Source: Devosia sp. 2618
Lineage (GTDB): Bacteria > Pseudomonadota > Alphaproteobacteria > Rhizobiales > Devosiaceae
DNA: 64,000 nucleotides
NCBI RefSeq assembly: GCF_040546815.1
Contig: NZ_JBEPOO010000001.1
Coordinates: forward strand, 248,001-312,000
Direction: 5' to 3'
Part shown: one piece after another, positions 43,168-50,815 of the stretch
How positions within the stretch are numbered: position 1 is the stretch's first letter
Layout of the letters: every line of letters starts with the position of its first letter
Notes under the pieces: model-generated
Databases searched by the model: none
Told to the model about the DNA's origin: nothing
The model's input: the letters and a program-made list of their open reading frames with translations, nothing else
Program-made: the position numbers and the translations under genes

Positions 43168-44184
43168 CTATCGTGCCAAAGGCCGCGCCAGACTGGCGTG
43201 GTCGCCAGGTTTGGTTTCGCGCAGATCGCGGCCGGTCAAACTGAGAAATACAGTTTCAAGCGATGGCCGATCGAAGGAAAGATTGCGGATCGAATTGCCG
43301 TAATGCGACAGCAGGGCGTCGATCATGGCTTCGCTTGAGCCGCTGGAGGGAATGACGATCTCTCCGCTGCGCAGTTTTGACGCTCCGGCATAAGCGCTAA
43401 GGATGGCGGTTTCGGTGGCGGCATCGCGCGGGCGTACCCGAATGATCTCGTGGCCATGGCGGTCGCGCAGGGCGTCGGGAGTGTCGAGAGCGAGTACCTT
43501 GCCGTGGTCGACGATGCAGACGCGGTCGCAGGCGTCGACTTCCTCGATGTAGTGGGTCGAGATGATCATGGTCAGATCGCGCTGGCGCTTGGCTTCGGCC
43601 AGATACTCCCAGATGCGATCGCGCGACTGGGCGTCCAGCCCCACTGTGGGCTCATCCAGAATCAGCACGCGGGAATCATGGACCAGGGCGCGAGCGATCT
43701 CGACACGCCGCCGCATGCCGGGGGAGAGGGTGCGCACCAGTCGCTGGCGCACGTCGGAGAGTTCGACCATGGCCAGCAGATCGGTGATGCGCTGACGGCG
43801 CAGGGTCTGAGGGACATCGTAGAGCAGGCCGTGAAATTCGAGATTTTCCTCGACCGTCAGGCGGTTGTCGAGGCTGGGCTCCTGAAACACCACGCCGAGT
43901 TGGCGGCGCAACTGGAGCGGCTGGCTGCGGGCATCGAAGCCCAGGACTTTGGCTGTGCCGGAATCGGCCTGCAGGATGGTGCACAAGATGCCCATTAGCG
44001 TGCTTTTGCCGGCACCATTTGGCCCCAGCAATGCGAAGGTTTCACTGCCCAGTATATCGACCGAGATTTCATCGAGCGCCTGGGCTCGGCCAAATCTTTT
44101 GGAAATGGAATGCACGGAGACGGCAATTGGGGCCGAGGCTGTCGGTGAGTTGCTCTGGTCTAACCCGGTGCCATCCAAAACCAA
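43168..44184 (-). CDS. ABC transporter ATPase, quinoprotein-associated
   Basis: A 338-residue ABC ATPase: Walker A GPNGAGKST, Q-loop FQEPSLDNRLTVEENL, signature LSPGMRRRVEIARAL, Walker B VLILDEPTVGLD, H-loop ISTHYIEEVD, and a C-terminal DUF4162-like extension typical of the ABC-2 exporter partners. No ATG fits; the TTG at 44184 is chosen because AGAGGAGA lies eight bases upstream. An ATG three bases nearer the ribosome-binding site opens a nine-codon frame (44160-44189) overlapping the ATPase start, which might modulate translation. It forms one run with the permease, binding-protein and M50-like genes. Confidence 0.85.
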   Translation of the reverse strand: MVLDGTGLDQSNSPTASAPIAVSVHSISKRFGRAQALDEISVDILGSETFALLGPNGAGKSTLMGILCTILQADSGTAKVLGFDARSQPLQLRRQLGVVFQEPSLDNRLTVEENLEFHGLLYDVPQTLRRQRITDLLAMVELSDVRQRLVRTLSPGMRRRVEIARALVHDSRVLILDEPTVGLDAQSRDRIWEYLAEAKRQRDLTMIISTHYIEEVDACDRVCIVDHGKVLALDTPDALRDRHGHEIIRVRPRDAATETAILSAYAGASKLRSGEIVIPSSGSSEAMIDALLSHYGNSIRNLSFDRPSLETVFLSLTGRDLRETKPGDHASLARPLAR

Positions 44185-44269
44185 TGCATTTTCTCCTCTA
44201 GAGTGATGCCGCCTATCCCACGATGCTGCGAGCGCAGCTCGAGATATTGGACTAAGAAATTGCGCCACT

Positions 44270-44576
44270 CCCGATGCTAGAAGTAGCGCTCTATCGATGC
44301 ACTATAGCAGTAACGCGCTTGCTATGCTCTAGCGCATTCCGAAAAATATATAATAGTACGAATACGATTATGAATCTTTCTTGACGTTGCCTATTGATTA
44401 GTTGGTCATATTACCAGTAGATTTTTTAAATGAATCGATGTTTGGTTGCTTTGTTCCAGACTGAGAGGTTTCTATGTCGATGTATATTTACATCTGAAGA
44501 TATATATCTTTTGTATGGCGAATCTAATATTTTAGATGTCTCAGTTGTACTGTAAAGGCGGGGTTGTGGACTAGTA
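44270..44576. promoter_or_regulatory. AT-rich divergent promoter region of the quinoprotein cluster
   Basis: This 307-bp stretch is far richer in A and T than the rest of the window (for example ATATATAATAGTACGAATAC at about 44346-44365 and AGATATATATCTTTTGTATG at about 44497-44516, the first part a palindrome). It separates two divergent transcripts. No gene of credible length is visible. It likely holds promoters and regulator sites for both. Confidence 0.55.
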
Positions 44577-44966
44577 ATGATTGAGATAACAAAAGCACTG
44601 CGCAACGCAGGCCTTGGCGTGATGGTCGGAGCCGTTTCACTTGGGAGCGTGAGCGCTGGCGCGGTGGCGCAAGACAGCGGCTGGTTCTCGGCTGAGCAGG
44701 TCAAGCGCGGCGCAGGTTTGTACGAGCGCCGTTGCGCTTCCTGCCACGGTGATGAGATCGCCCAGAGCTTTGGCGGCACCGCCTCATCGGCAGCCACAAT
44801 CATCGAAACCATCGTATCGATGGGGATGCCGCAGGACAATCCAGGCGGCTTGCCGAAACAAGACTACACCGACATCGTCGCTTACATCATGAACCTGCAT
44901 GGTCTGCCAGAAGGTGTACCCGTAGAGGCAGGCGCTGCCGAGCTCGAGACGATCCATCTGCCATAA
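44577..44966 (+). CDS. Periplasmic cytochrome c (electron acceptor of the PQQ dehydrogenase)
   Basis: A 129-residue class I cytochrome c. Signal segment residues 1-32 (AGLGVMVGAVSLGSVSAGAVAQ), haem motif CASCH at 53-57, and a downstream Met-rich ligand region (IVSMGMPQDNPGGL) with the C-terminal helix YTDIVAYIMNLHGLP. Quinoprotein alcohol dehydrogenases without their own haem pass electrons to such a cytochrome. The dehydrogenase encoded next lacks a haem domain, so partnership is likely. Confidence 0.88.
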   Translation: MIEITKALRNAGLGVMVGAVSLGSVSAGAVAQDSGWFSAEQVKRGAGLYERRCASCHGDEIAQSFGGTASSAATIIETIVSMGMPQDNPGGLPKQDYTDIVAYIMNLHGLPEGVPVEAGAAELETIHLP

Positions 44967-44970
44967 ATGA

Positions 44971-45185
44971 CGCTGCGGACCCGGTTCCGCAGTCTGATCG
45001 CTAGTCTATCCCCAGGGCGGTTGTCCGCAAAACGTCCCGGGAAACCGCGTTCCTGCCGTCGCTGGCAGGAGCGGTGCTGGCGCCGGTCACTTTAGATGAC
45101 CGAGCTCGCGCCACTGACTGTCAATCTGTAATGAGGATAAAAAGTACGGATTGATCCATCGGCAATAGCCCATGAGAACTATGGG
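44971..45185. other. Hairpin-rich leader between cytochrome c and the PQQ dehydrogenase genes
   Basis: Three stem-loops lie between the genes: CTGCGGA-cccggt-TCCGCAG (44971-44990), TCCTGCC-gtcgct-GGCAGGA (about 45050-45069) and GCCCAT-gagaact-ATGGGC (about 45167-45185). None has a T run. They may adjust the relative expression of the two genes. Confidence 0.45.
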
Positions 45186-45223
45186 CTTCGCTATGTTAAC
45201 TAGTTTGATAGGGGGTAATTCTA

Positions 45224-46966
45224 GTGATTTCTAGGAAACTAATGTCGGCATCATCGCTTATGGCGATGGCAATGCTGATAGTACCAACTTTTGCTCAAGA
45301 TGTGGCCCGTGAATACTCTCCGGTTACGTCTGATATGATAGTGAACCCGAATCCGGGTGACTGGCTGCAATGGCGCCGGACCGTAGATAATCATGGTCAC
45401 AGCCCGCTGAAGCAGATCAACCGAGACACAGTGTCCAGCCTTGAGCTTGCCTGGTCATACCCGATGGGTGTGCCTGGGTTGCACGAAGTTGTGCCACTGG
45501 TGCATGACGGCGTCATGTTCCTCGCTACCAATCAGAATTTCGTTCAAGCGGTGGACGCCGTGACCGGCGATATGCTGTGGTCGTATACGCATGAGCGTCC
45601 CGACTTCGAGGGCGCTTACCACGTCAACCAAGCGGCGCGTCAGAAAAACTCGATCGCCCTGTGGGACGACAAGGTTATTCTGACCACTGTCGATGCCAGG
45701 TTGATCGCCCTGAATGCCGTCACCGGCCAAGTGGAATGGGACATTCAGGTCAATGAATGGGAAAAGGGCTATAGCTATACCGCGGGCCCGCTGATCGCTG
45801 CCGGGAAGATCTTTACCGGCACCTCGGGTTGCTCGATCGTGGGCACTAATGGTGGATGTTACATCACTGCGCACAACGCCGACACTGGAGAGGAGCTGTG
45901 GCGCTTCAATACTCTCGATGATCCGAACAACCCAGAAGTCGATGCCAGTTGGAACGGCGTACCGGCCGAGAACCGTTGGGGTGCAACGCCTTGGGCCACG
46001 GCTTCTTACGATGCCGAACTGAACATGGTGTATTATGGAACCGGTATGCCGGTTCCCTACACCGAAGTGACCCGTGGCACTGGTGATGGAGACACGCTTT
46101 ACACGAACTCGACCTTGGCGCTTGATGCCGACACAGGCGAGCTGAAGTGGTATTTCCAGCACCTGCCGCGCGATAATTGGGACATGGATTCCCCGTTTGA
46201 GCGCCTGATCGTGGAAACCGAGATTGATGGCGTGATGCGCAAGCTGATCGTTACCACCCCGGGCAAGAACGGGGTGACTTTCGCGCTCGACGCCGCCACC
46301 GGCGAGTTCGTCTGGGTCAAGGAAACCATTTATACCAACATGATCGGCGACATTGACTCCAAGACCGGCAAGGTCACGGCCAATGTCGACACCATCCCGA
46401 CCGACTTCGGGGACATGAAACAGTTCTGCCCCGCCATCAATGGGGGCCGGCTGTGGCAGGCTACCGCATACAGTCCCGATAGCGGCAATTTCTACCTGCC
46501 CGCTGCCAACACCTGCCAGAGCCTCGCGCCGCGCCAGTTCGAGCTTGCCCCGGTCGGTCAGTCAATGGCAGTGGTCCAGTACGGCCCAACAGTTCTGGCC
46601 CCCGGCTTTGACAATGTTGGTTCGCTCCACGCCCTGAACGTCAAAACCGGCGAGCACGCCTTCGAGCTGCAGCAGGGACCACGCTTCACCAGCTCTGTGC
46701 TTGTCACCGGTGGCGGGCTGATGGTGGTCGGCGATGCTGACCGTTGGGCTTACGCGATGAACGACGAGACGGGTGAAGTGCTTTGGAAGCAGCGCCTGCA
46801 CGCCCCGATCGGCGGCTCACCCATCACTTACGAAGTTGATGGCGTACAGTACCTGGTGATCCCGGCTGGCCAGTCCGGCACCACCCAAGCATCGCTGACC
46901 CCCGGCATGGTGATCCCACCAGTCAATGGCTCGAACCTGATCTATGTGTTCAAGGTTCGCAGCTAA
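45224..46966 (+). CDS. PQQ-dependent alcohol dehydrogenase (quinoprotein, no haem domain)
   Basis: Periplasmic oxidation of an alcohol using pyrroloquinoline quinone. The 580-residue product starts with GTG (SD GGGGG) and a signal peptide (MISRKLMSASSLMAMAMLIVPTFA-QD). It has eight-bladed propeller Trp motifs such as AVDAVTGDMLWSY, ADTGEELWRF and DADTGELKWYF. The catalytic segment DNWDMDSPFER has the catalytic Asp at 320 with a second Asp at 322, the D-x-D seen in lanthanide-dependent enzymes. The usual metal-binding Glu and Asn are not recognisable (GCSIVG with Cys203/Cys212; Met275 in YGTGMP). No vicinal Cys pair and no haem motif. Specificity unknown. Confidence 0.88.
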   Translation: MISRKLMSASSLMAMAMLIVPTFAQDVAREYSPVTSDMIVNPNPGDWLQWRRTVDNHGHSPLKQINRDTVSSLELAWSYPMGVPGLHEVVPLVHDGVMFLATNQNFVQAVDAVTGDMLWSYTHERPDFEGAYHVNQAARQKNSIALWDDKVILTTVDARLIALNAVTGQVEWDIQVNEWEKGYSYTAGPLIAAGKIFTGTSGCSIVGTNGGCYITAHNADTGEELWRFNTLDDPNNPEVDASWNGVPAENRWGATPWATASYDAELNMVYYGTGMPVPYTEVTRGTGDGDTLYTNSTLALDADTGELKWYFQHLPRDNWDMDSPFERLIVETEIDGVMRKLIVTTPGKNGVTFALDAATGEFVWVKETIYTNMIGDIDSKTGKVTANVDTIPTDFGDMKQFCPAINGGRLWQATAYSPDSGNFYLPAANTCQSLAPRQFELAPVGQSMAVVQYGPTVLAPGFDNVGSLHALNVKTGEHAFELQQGPRFTSSVLVTGGGLMVVGDADRWAYAMNDETGEVLWKQRLHAPIGGSPITYEVDGVQYLVIPAGQSGTTQASLTPGMVIPPVNGSNLIYVFKVRS

Positions 46967-46979
46967 ACTTGATTGATCC

Positions 46980-47009
46980 GACTTCGGGGGAGGAAACTCC
47001 CCCGAAGTC
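46980..47009. other. Perfect 13-bp hairpin with GAAA loop between two genes
   Basis: GACTTCGGGGGAG-GAAA-CTCCCCCGAAGTC lies 13 bases past the dehydrogenase stop and is not followed by a T run. It could act as an mRNA-stabilising structure or weak attenuator before the binding-protein gene. Confidence 0.75.
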
Positions 47010-47041
47010 ATGTCTGCCCCAGTCCTCGAAAGTTTGTTTCC

Positions 47042-47902
47042 ATGCACATTTTTCCGGCCGTTGTTCGTTCTCTAACGCTTGTCAGCGCGCTTGCCATGGT
47101 AGCGACGGGACCTGCATTCGCGCAGATACTAGAAAAACTGGGAGATGCGCACCGACTGACCCCTTGGTTGCTCAACACCGGCAATACGATCAGGTTCTGC
47201 TCCTATGCCAGTTCGGAAACTCGCGATCTCGATATCGCGGTGGGGGAGGCGATCGCCGACAGGATTTTGCTCGACAGCAGCTTTACAAGCTTGAAGTCAG
47301 GCTATGGTATCGGCGGAGAATTTGCCGATGAGGACCTCTATATTTCGCTGACCAATGATTGCGACGTGGTGCTGGGAATGGGTTTGGGTAGCGACGCCTA
47401 TCCGGCCGAATTCACCATCACACGGCCCTATGTTAGTTACGGCTATCTGACCATTGCTGCCGATGCGGAGCTGAACAGTCTCAACGATCTTGCCGCCACG
47501 CGAAAAGTGGGCACCCAGATGTTGTCTTATGGAGCATATCTGTTTCGCCAGTACAATGCCGTACGGCCGGCGGACCAGCGGTGGACCCAACTTGTTTACG
47601 CAGATATGGATCTGATGCTGACGCGGCTCCTCGAGGACACTGTGGGTGTCGGCATCATCTTTGGGCCTAGCTGGCGCCAACTGCGGCAGCAGCGCAACGA
47701 TAGTGCTCAGGTGAAGGTACTCGACCCTGTCCCAGAACTGGCCTCAATGCTCAATGTCGGAGCCGTGCTACTCAGCAATAACGTCTTTATGCGGACCGAA
47801 ATAGACAAGGCAATCACGGACCTCGTGGATGACGGCACCATGGCAGCAATTCTTGTTCGGACCGAATTCGATGCCATCGGAGCCAATGCAGGTGGCTTCT
47901 AG
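47042..47902 (+). CDS. Periplasmic substrate-binding protein, MxaJ/XoxJ-like
   Basis: A 286-residue exported protein: signal peptide (VVRSLTLVSALAMVATGPAFAQ), then a family 3 solute-binding fold (NTIRFCSYASSETRDLDIAVGEAIADRIL, LTNDCDVVLGMGLGSDAYPAEF, TITRPYVSYGYLTIA). Proteins of this type encoded beside PQQ dehydrogenases (MxaJ, XoxJ) help the dehydrogenase fold or load its cofactor instead of feeding a transporter. The position directly after the dehydrogenase supports that reading. Start ATG at 47042 is set by the signal peptide. Confidence 0.75.
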   Translation: MHIFPAVVRSLTLVSALAMVATGPAFAQILEKLGDAHRLTPWLLNTGNTIRFCSYASSETRDLDIAVGEAIADRILLDSSFTSLKSGYGIGGEFADEDLYISLTNDCDVVLGMGLGSDAYPAEFTITRPYVSYGYLTIAADAELNSLNDLAATRKVGTQMLSYGAYLFRQYNAVRPADQRWTQLVYADMDLMLTRLLEDTVGVGIIFGPSWRQLRQQRNDSAQVKVLDPVPELASMLNVGAVLLSNNVFMRTEIDKAITDLVDDGTMAAILVRTEFDAIGANAGGF

Positions 47903-48071
47903 CCGCCAACTACCGCAGCGTTGTGGTGTTTGTACGCGTACGGAAACCAGCAACCTCATTGCCAAGCCTCCCGGTGGCAAACAAGACGGCAGTAAAATGA
48001 CTGGTACTACCTAGTCCTTAGTGGATTTCCGACCGTTCAGCTCATCGCGCTATTGCACGGCGGCAAGCCTA
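47903..48071. other. Intergenic region, no gene recognised
   Basis: Between the binding-protein gene and the transposase-like remnant I see no coding frame, repeat or RNA motif. Confidence 0.4.
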
Positions 48072-48190
48072 CTATTCCGTTGCAGGCACTAGTATGTCAC
48101 CCAGCACCGCCTCATGGGACTGCCCCCCCTAGGAGCAACCCAACCATACTCGATCAGATGACATTGGATGGCGTTGAACCATGTGCCGAT
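48072..48190 (-). pseudogene. Probable transposase remnant (IS110-like)
   Basis: On the minus strand one frame reads NAIQCHLIEYGWVAPRG and, after a shift at a run of seven G, the next reads SHEAVLGDILVPATE and then a stop. This resembles the middle of IS110-type transposases (N-A-L-R-x-H-L-x-E-x-G-x-V-A-P-x-G), but the match is short and from memory. The remnant is frameshifted and truncated on both sides. Confidence 0.35.
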
Positions 48191-48270
48191 TGGATATTCT
48201 TAGCGGCTTGACGACGGCCCTCGCGCAGGACTTGGAGGCGTAGCGTCACCTGCAACGGACTCATATCCCG

Positions 48271-49572
48271 TTAGAAAGCCGCTTTTAGGCCGAGGCCGAT
48301 ATCGTGGCTGTCGCAAGTTTAAAATACGTTGTCCGACCAGCTTTTGCTGTATTGATAGTTCACCGTTGGCATAAACGGGCCGATCTTGAGAGCGCGGTGA
48401 CTAACTTCGGTGCGAGCGCTTACGAAGGTGTCTACCTGGTTTTGACCGAGGACAAATGGAGCTGGTCGGGCGTGGTAGCGTTGGCCGATTGTGCCTTCGA
48501 CGCCCAGCAGCAATCCACCCTCAAGCAAAGTGTCTATCCGCGCTGCCGCTGTTGCTTCCAGTGAGCGCAGGGTTTCGTCGGCAGTGTGATCGTATAATAC
48601 TCGTGCGGAGGTCGTCAGGTTGACGTTCGGCGCGAGGACGGTTGATGCGGACGCACCGCCATCCACGACAACGCTATTGCGAGTAGGGTTGAGTGGCCTT
48701 TCTACCGCTGCGATACGAAGGTTGAGAACCAGCCGGCTATGCGCGGATATCGGCAGCGATATAGATGTCTTGCCGCCGGCCTCACTTCGGGTGTGCTGGC
48801 CATCGTGCAGCCCTACGGCCACATAGGGAGTGAATACAGCATTGATAGATGCCGTAGAGCGAAAGGTCAGGGGCAATTCTGCCCCAAAGCTGGGTTGGAA
48901 GACCTGATCTGCCGTAGAATATCGGACATCGGTGCGCAGCACGCCCGCAATGGTCAGGTTTTCAAGCGTGGCGAGCTGTACGGTCATGGTGCCGCCTGCA
49001 TCGAAAATAGTACCCGCCTGGCCTCTGGCTGAGTTTGGAATAGTGCCAACACCCCACGGCCCACCGTTGATCGTGGTGGCGTCCGTCTGGCGATTGACGT
49101 TACTGGACGGGCTTGCGCTGGCGTAGGCGCTGAACGCGGGGCGGTCTTTAGCGCGTTCGTTTTGTAGGATCTGGGAGATAATATCACGTTCGGTGCCTTG
49201 TGGCAGAATGGCGATCAGGGTTTCCAGCCGCGCCAGGGCCGCAGGCCGGTTCCCCAGAGCCATAAGGCAGCGGTAAGCAAGGGAATACGGAGCCGCGAAC
49301 AGTGGCAGGACCCTTGTCACGACATCGGCCAGTACAGCCGCTTCTTCGCACTGGCCTTGTGCCGCATGGCGGACAGAGGCCGCATAAGCCGCCATAATGT
49401 CGCCGCGCTGAGCTCTTTCATCGAGTTCCTGCGCAATCTCTGCGGCTTGTTCCCATTGCCCGACGGCCAGTGCGCTGTCGAGCGTGTTCAGAGAATTGGC
49501 TTGTGTTGGCATCGGCAAAGAGACCGCGCTGCAAAGACACAGCGCAGCCAGAGAGATCGCAATGTGGCGCAT
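48271..49572 (-). CDS. Slam-like outer-membrane lipoprotein translocator with in-frame stop near the end
   Basis: The open frame from ATG at 49572 (MRHIAISLAALCLCSAVSLP signal peptide) stops at TAA 48319-48321 after 417 residues. The same frame then continues for 15 codons (TCDSHDIGLGLKAAF) to a second stop at 48271, ending in the terminal Phe expected of an outer-membrane beta-barrel, so a point mutation to stop is likely. Residues 25-140 are TPR-like helices. The rest is a predicted beta-barrel (DUF560/Slam form). Slams move lipoproteins to the cell surface, and a TbpB-like lipoprotein gene lies directly upstream. Whether the shortened product works is unknown. Confidence 0.7.
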
Positions 49573-49652
49573 GCGGAACTTTCGGCTGGAAAGGGATAGA
49601 CTGCCAAAGGGGGCGATACGGCGGAAAAGCCGCCGTATCGTCTCCGTGCTGA

Positions 49653-50645
49653 TCAACGGTGGCCGTAAACTATGCCGTAGGTCTGTTCGCCGTTGCTTTG
49701 ACCTTGGATGATGCCGCCCAATTCTTCAGCATTTGGCCCGTAAAACTGGCCATTGACAGTGTTCTTGGAGACGAAGCCACCCGTCGTATTAAAGCTGCCT
49801 GCAAAAGTGGTGCCTGTGATGGTCCCGCTTCCTGTTCCCGATACAGGGTTAACAATCGTAATGTTGCCGCCGCTGCCGCTGGCACCCTCGGCGTTCATTC
49901 CTGCTAGATTCATCGACCATGTGCGGCTGTTGAAATCTGCTGTGCTCGTGAACAGGCCATTTGCGCCAATAAGGTCTGAATAGGCGCAGAAGGTCTGGCC
50001 CTGGCAATGGGCGGGAGTCGTACTGCCCACATAACCTGACGCCTTCGCGGTCTGGACGGCCCATTCGCCCACATAATTCGCCGTCTGGGTGGGAAGCGAT
50101 TGGGTTTGCTGGCCGCCGATAATAATCGACGCTTCGTCCATACCAGTGAATGCGCCAGAGCCAAACCTTGTGGCACGAGGATCTATCGCTCCCCACAGAA
50201 CATGTTGCCCAGCAAGGACGGTTGCTGCCGGACCTTGCGGGTTCTTCGGGTCATAATCGGCGAGCAAGGTATACCCATCATAGTATGGAGATTGCCAGTT
50301 CGACGCTGGAGCTCCCAGATTTGCCGCGAGAGGAGCCACGACATCAGGCGGACGAGTGCCCGCAGTTTTCTGGGTATGACCCGTCAAATTGTAGGTGGCA
50401 CCACCTGCTGTAATTGTGCCGGTGGCATTTGAGCCATTCTTATCCAGTACGATGCTGGCTGGACCCGTTGTGATTTGCGGGTTTGTCAGCGCATGCGTAA
50501 CATTAATCGCAGAATAGGCTGTCGTAGGCGCAGACGGTCGCCCGCCACCATTACCCCCACCACCTGGGCCGTTCGCCGTCGGGTTGCACGCGGCCAAAAG
50601 CACCGTTGCTTCGGATACACCCAATACATACTTAAGGTTCTTCAT
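49653..50645 (-). CDS. TbpB/HpuA-like surface lipoprotein (Slam substrate)
   Basis: A 330-residue lipoprotein: lipobox VLLAAC (Cys20), Gly-rich linker, then a beta-rich body. The C terminus has the form of transferrin-binding-protein-like beta-barrels (GTITGTTFAGSFNTTGGFV and NTVNGQFYGPNAEELGGIIQ), in which FYGPNAEELGG is the hallmark. Such proteins are displayed on the surface by Slam translocators to bind host or environmental proteins, haem or metal carriers. The Slam-like gene lies 80 bases downstream on the same strand. The ligand is unknown. Confidence 0.78.
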   Translation of the reverse strand: MKNLKYVLGVSEATVLLAACNPTANGPGGGGNGGGRPSAPTTAYSAINVTHALTNPQITTGPASIVLDKNGSNATGTITAGGATYNLTGHTQKTAGTRPPDVVAPLAANLGAPASNWQSPYYDGYTLLADYDPKNPQGPAATVLAGQHVLWGAIDPRATRFGSGAFTGMDEASIIIGGQQTQSLPTQTANYVGEWAVQTAKASGYVGSTTPAHCQGQTFCAYSDLIGANGLFTSTADFNSRTWSMNLAGMNAEGASGSGGNITIVNPVSGTGSGTITGTTFAGSFNTTGGFVSKNTVNGQFYGPNAEELGGIIQGQSNGEQTYGIVYGHR

Positions 50646-50815
50646 ACCTATCTCACCCGTTCTCAGGATTCGTGAAAATGGGCAAACTGGTGTGAGGCGC
50701 TAAACGCCCAAGCACACTACAGACCCACGAGCTCACGCGGACGGGCTGGTCACCAAAGTGTACTGGCATGTCCGCGTCATACGGGGACTAAAGCAAAAAT
50801 GCGAGGATCGTTTAC

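Noticed and set aside
44464..44516. Short frames in the AT-rich quinoprotein promoter region
   Set aside because: The ATG at about 44474 opens only a handful of codons (MSMYIYI then stop).
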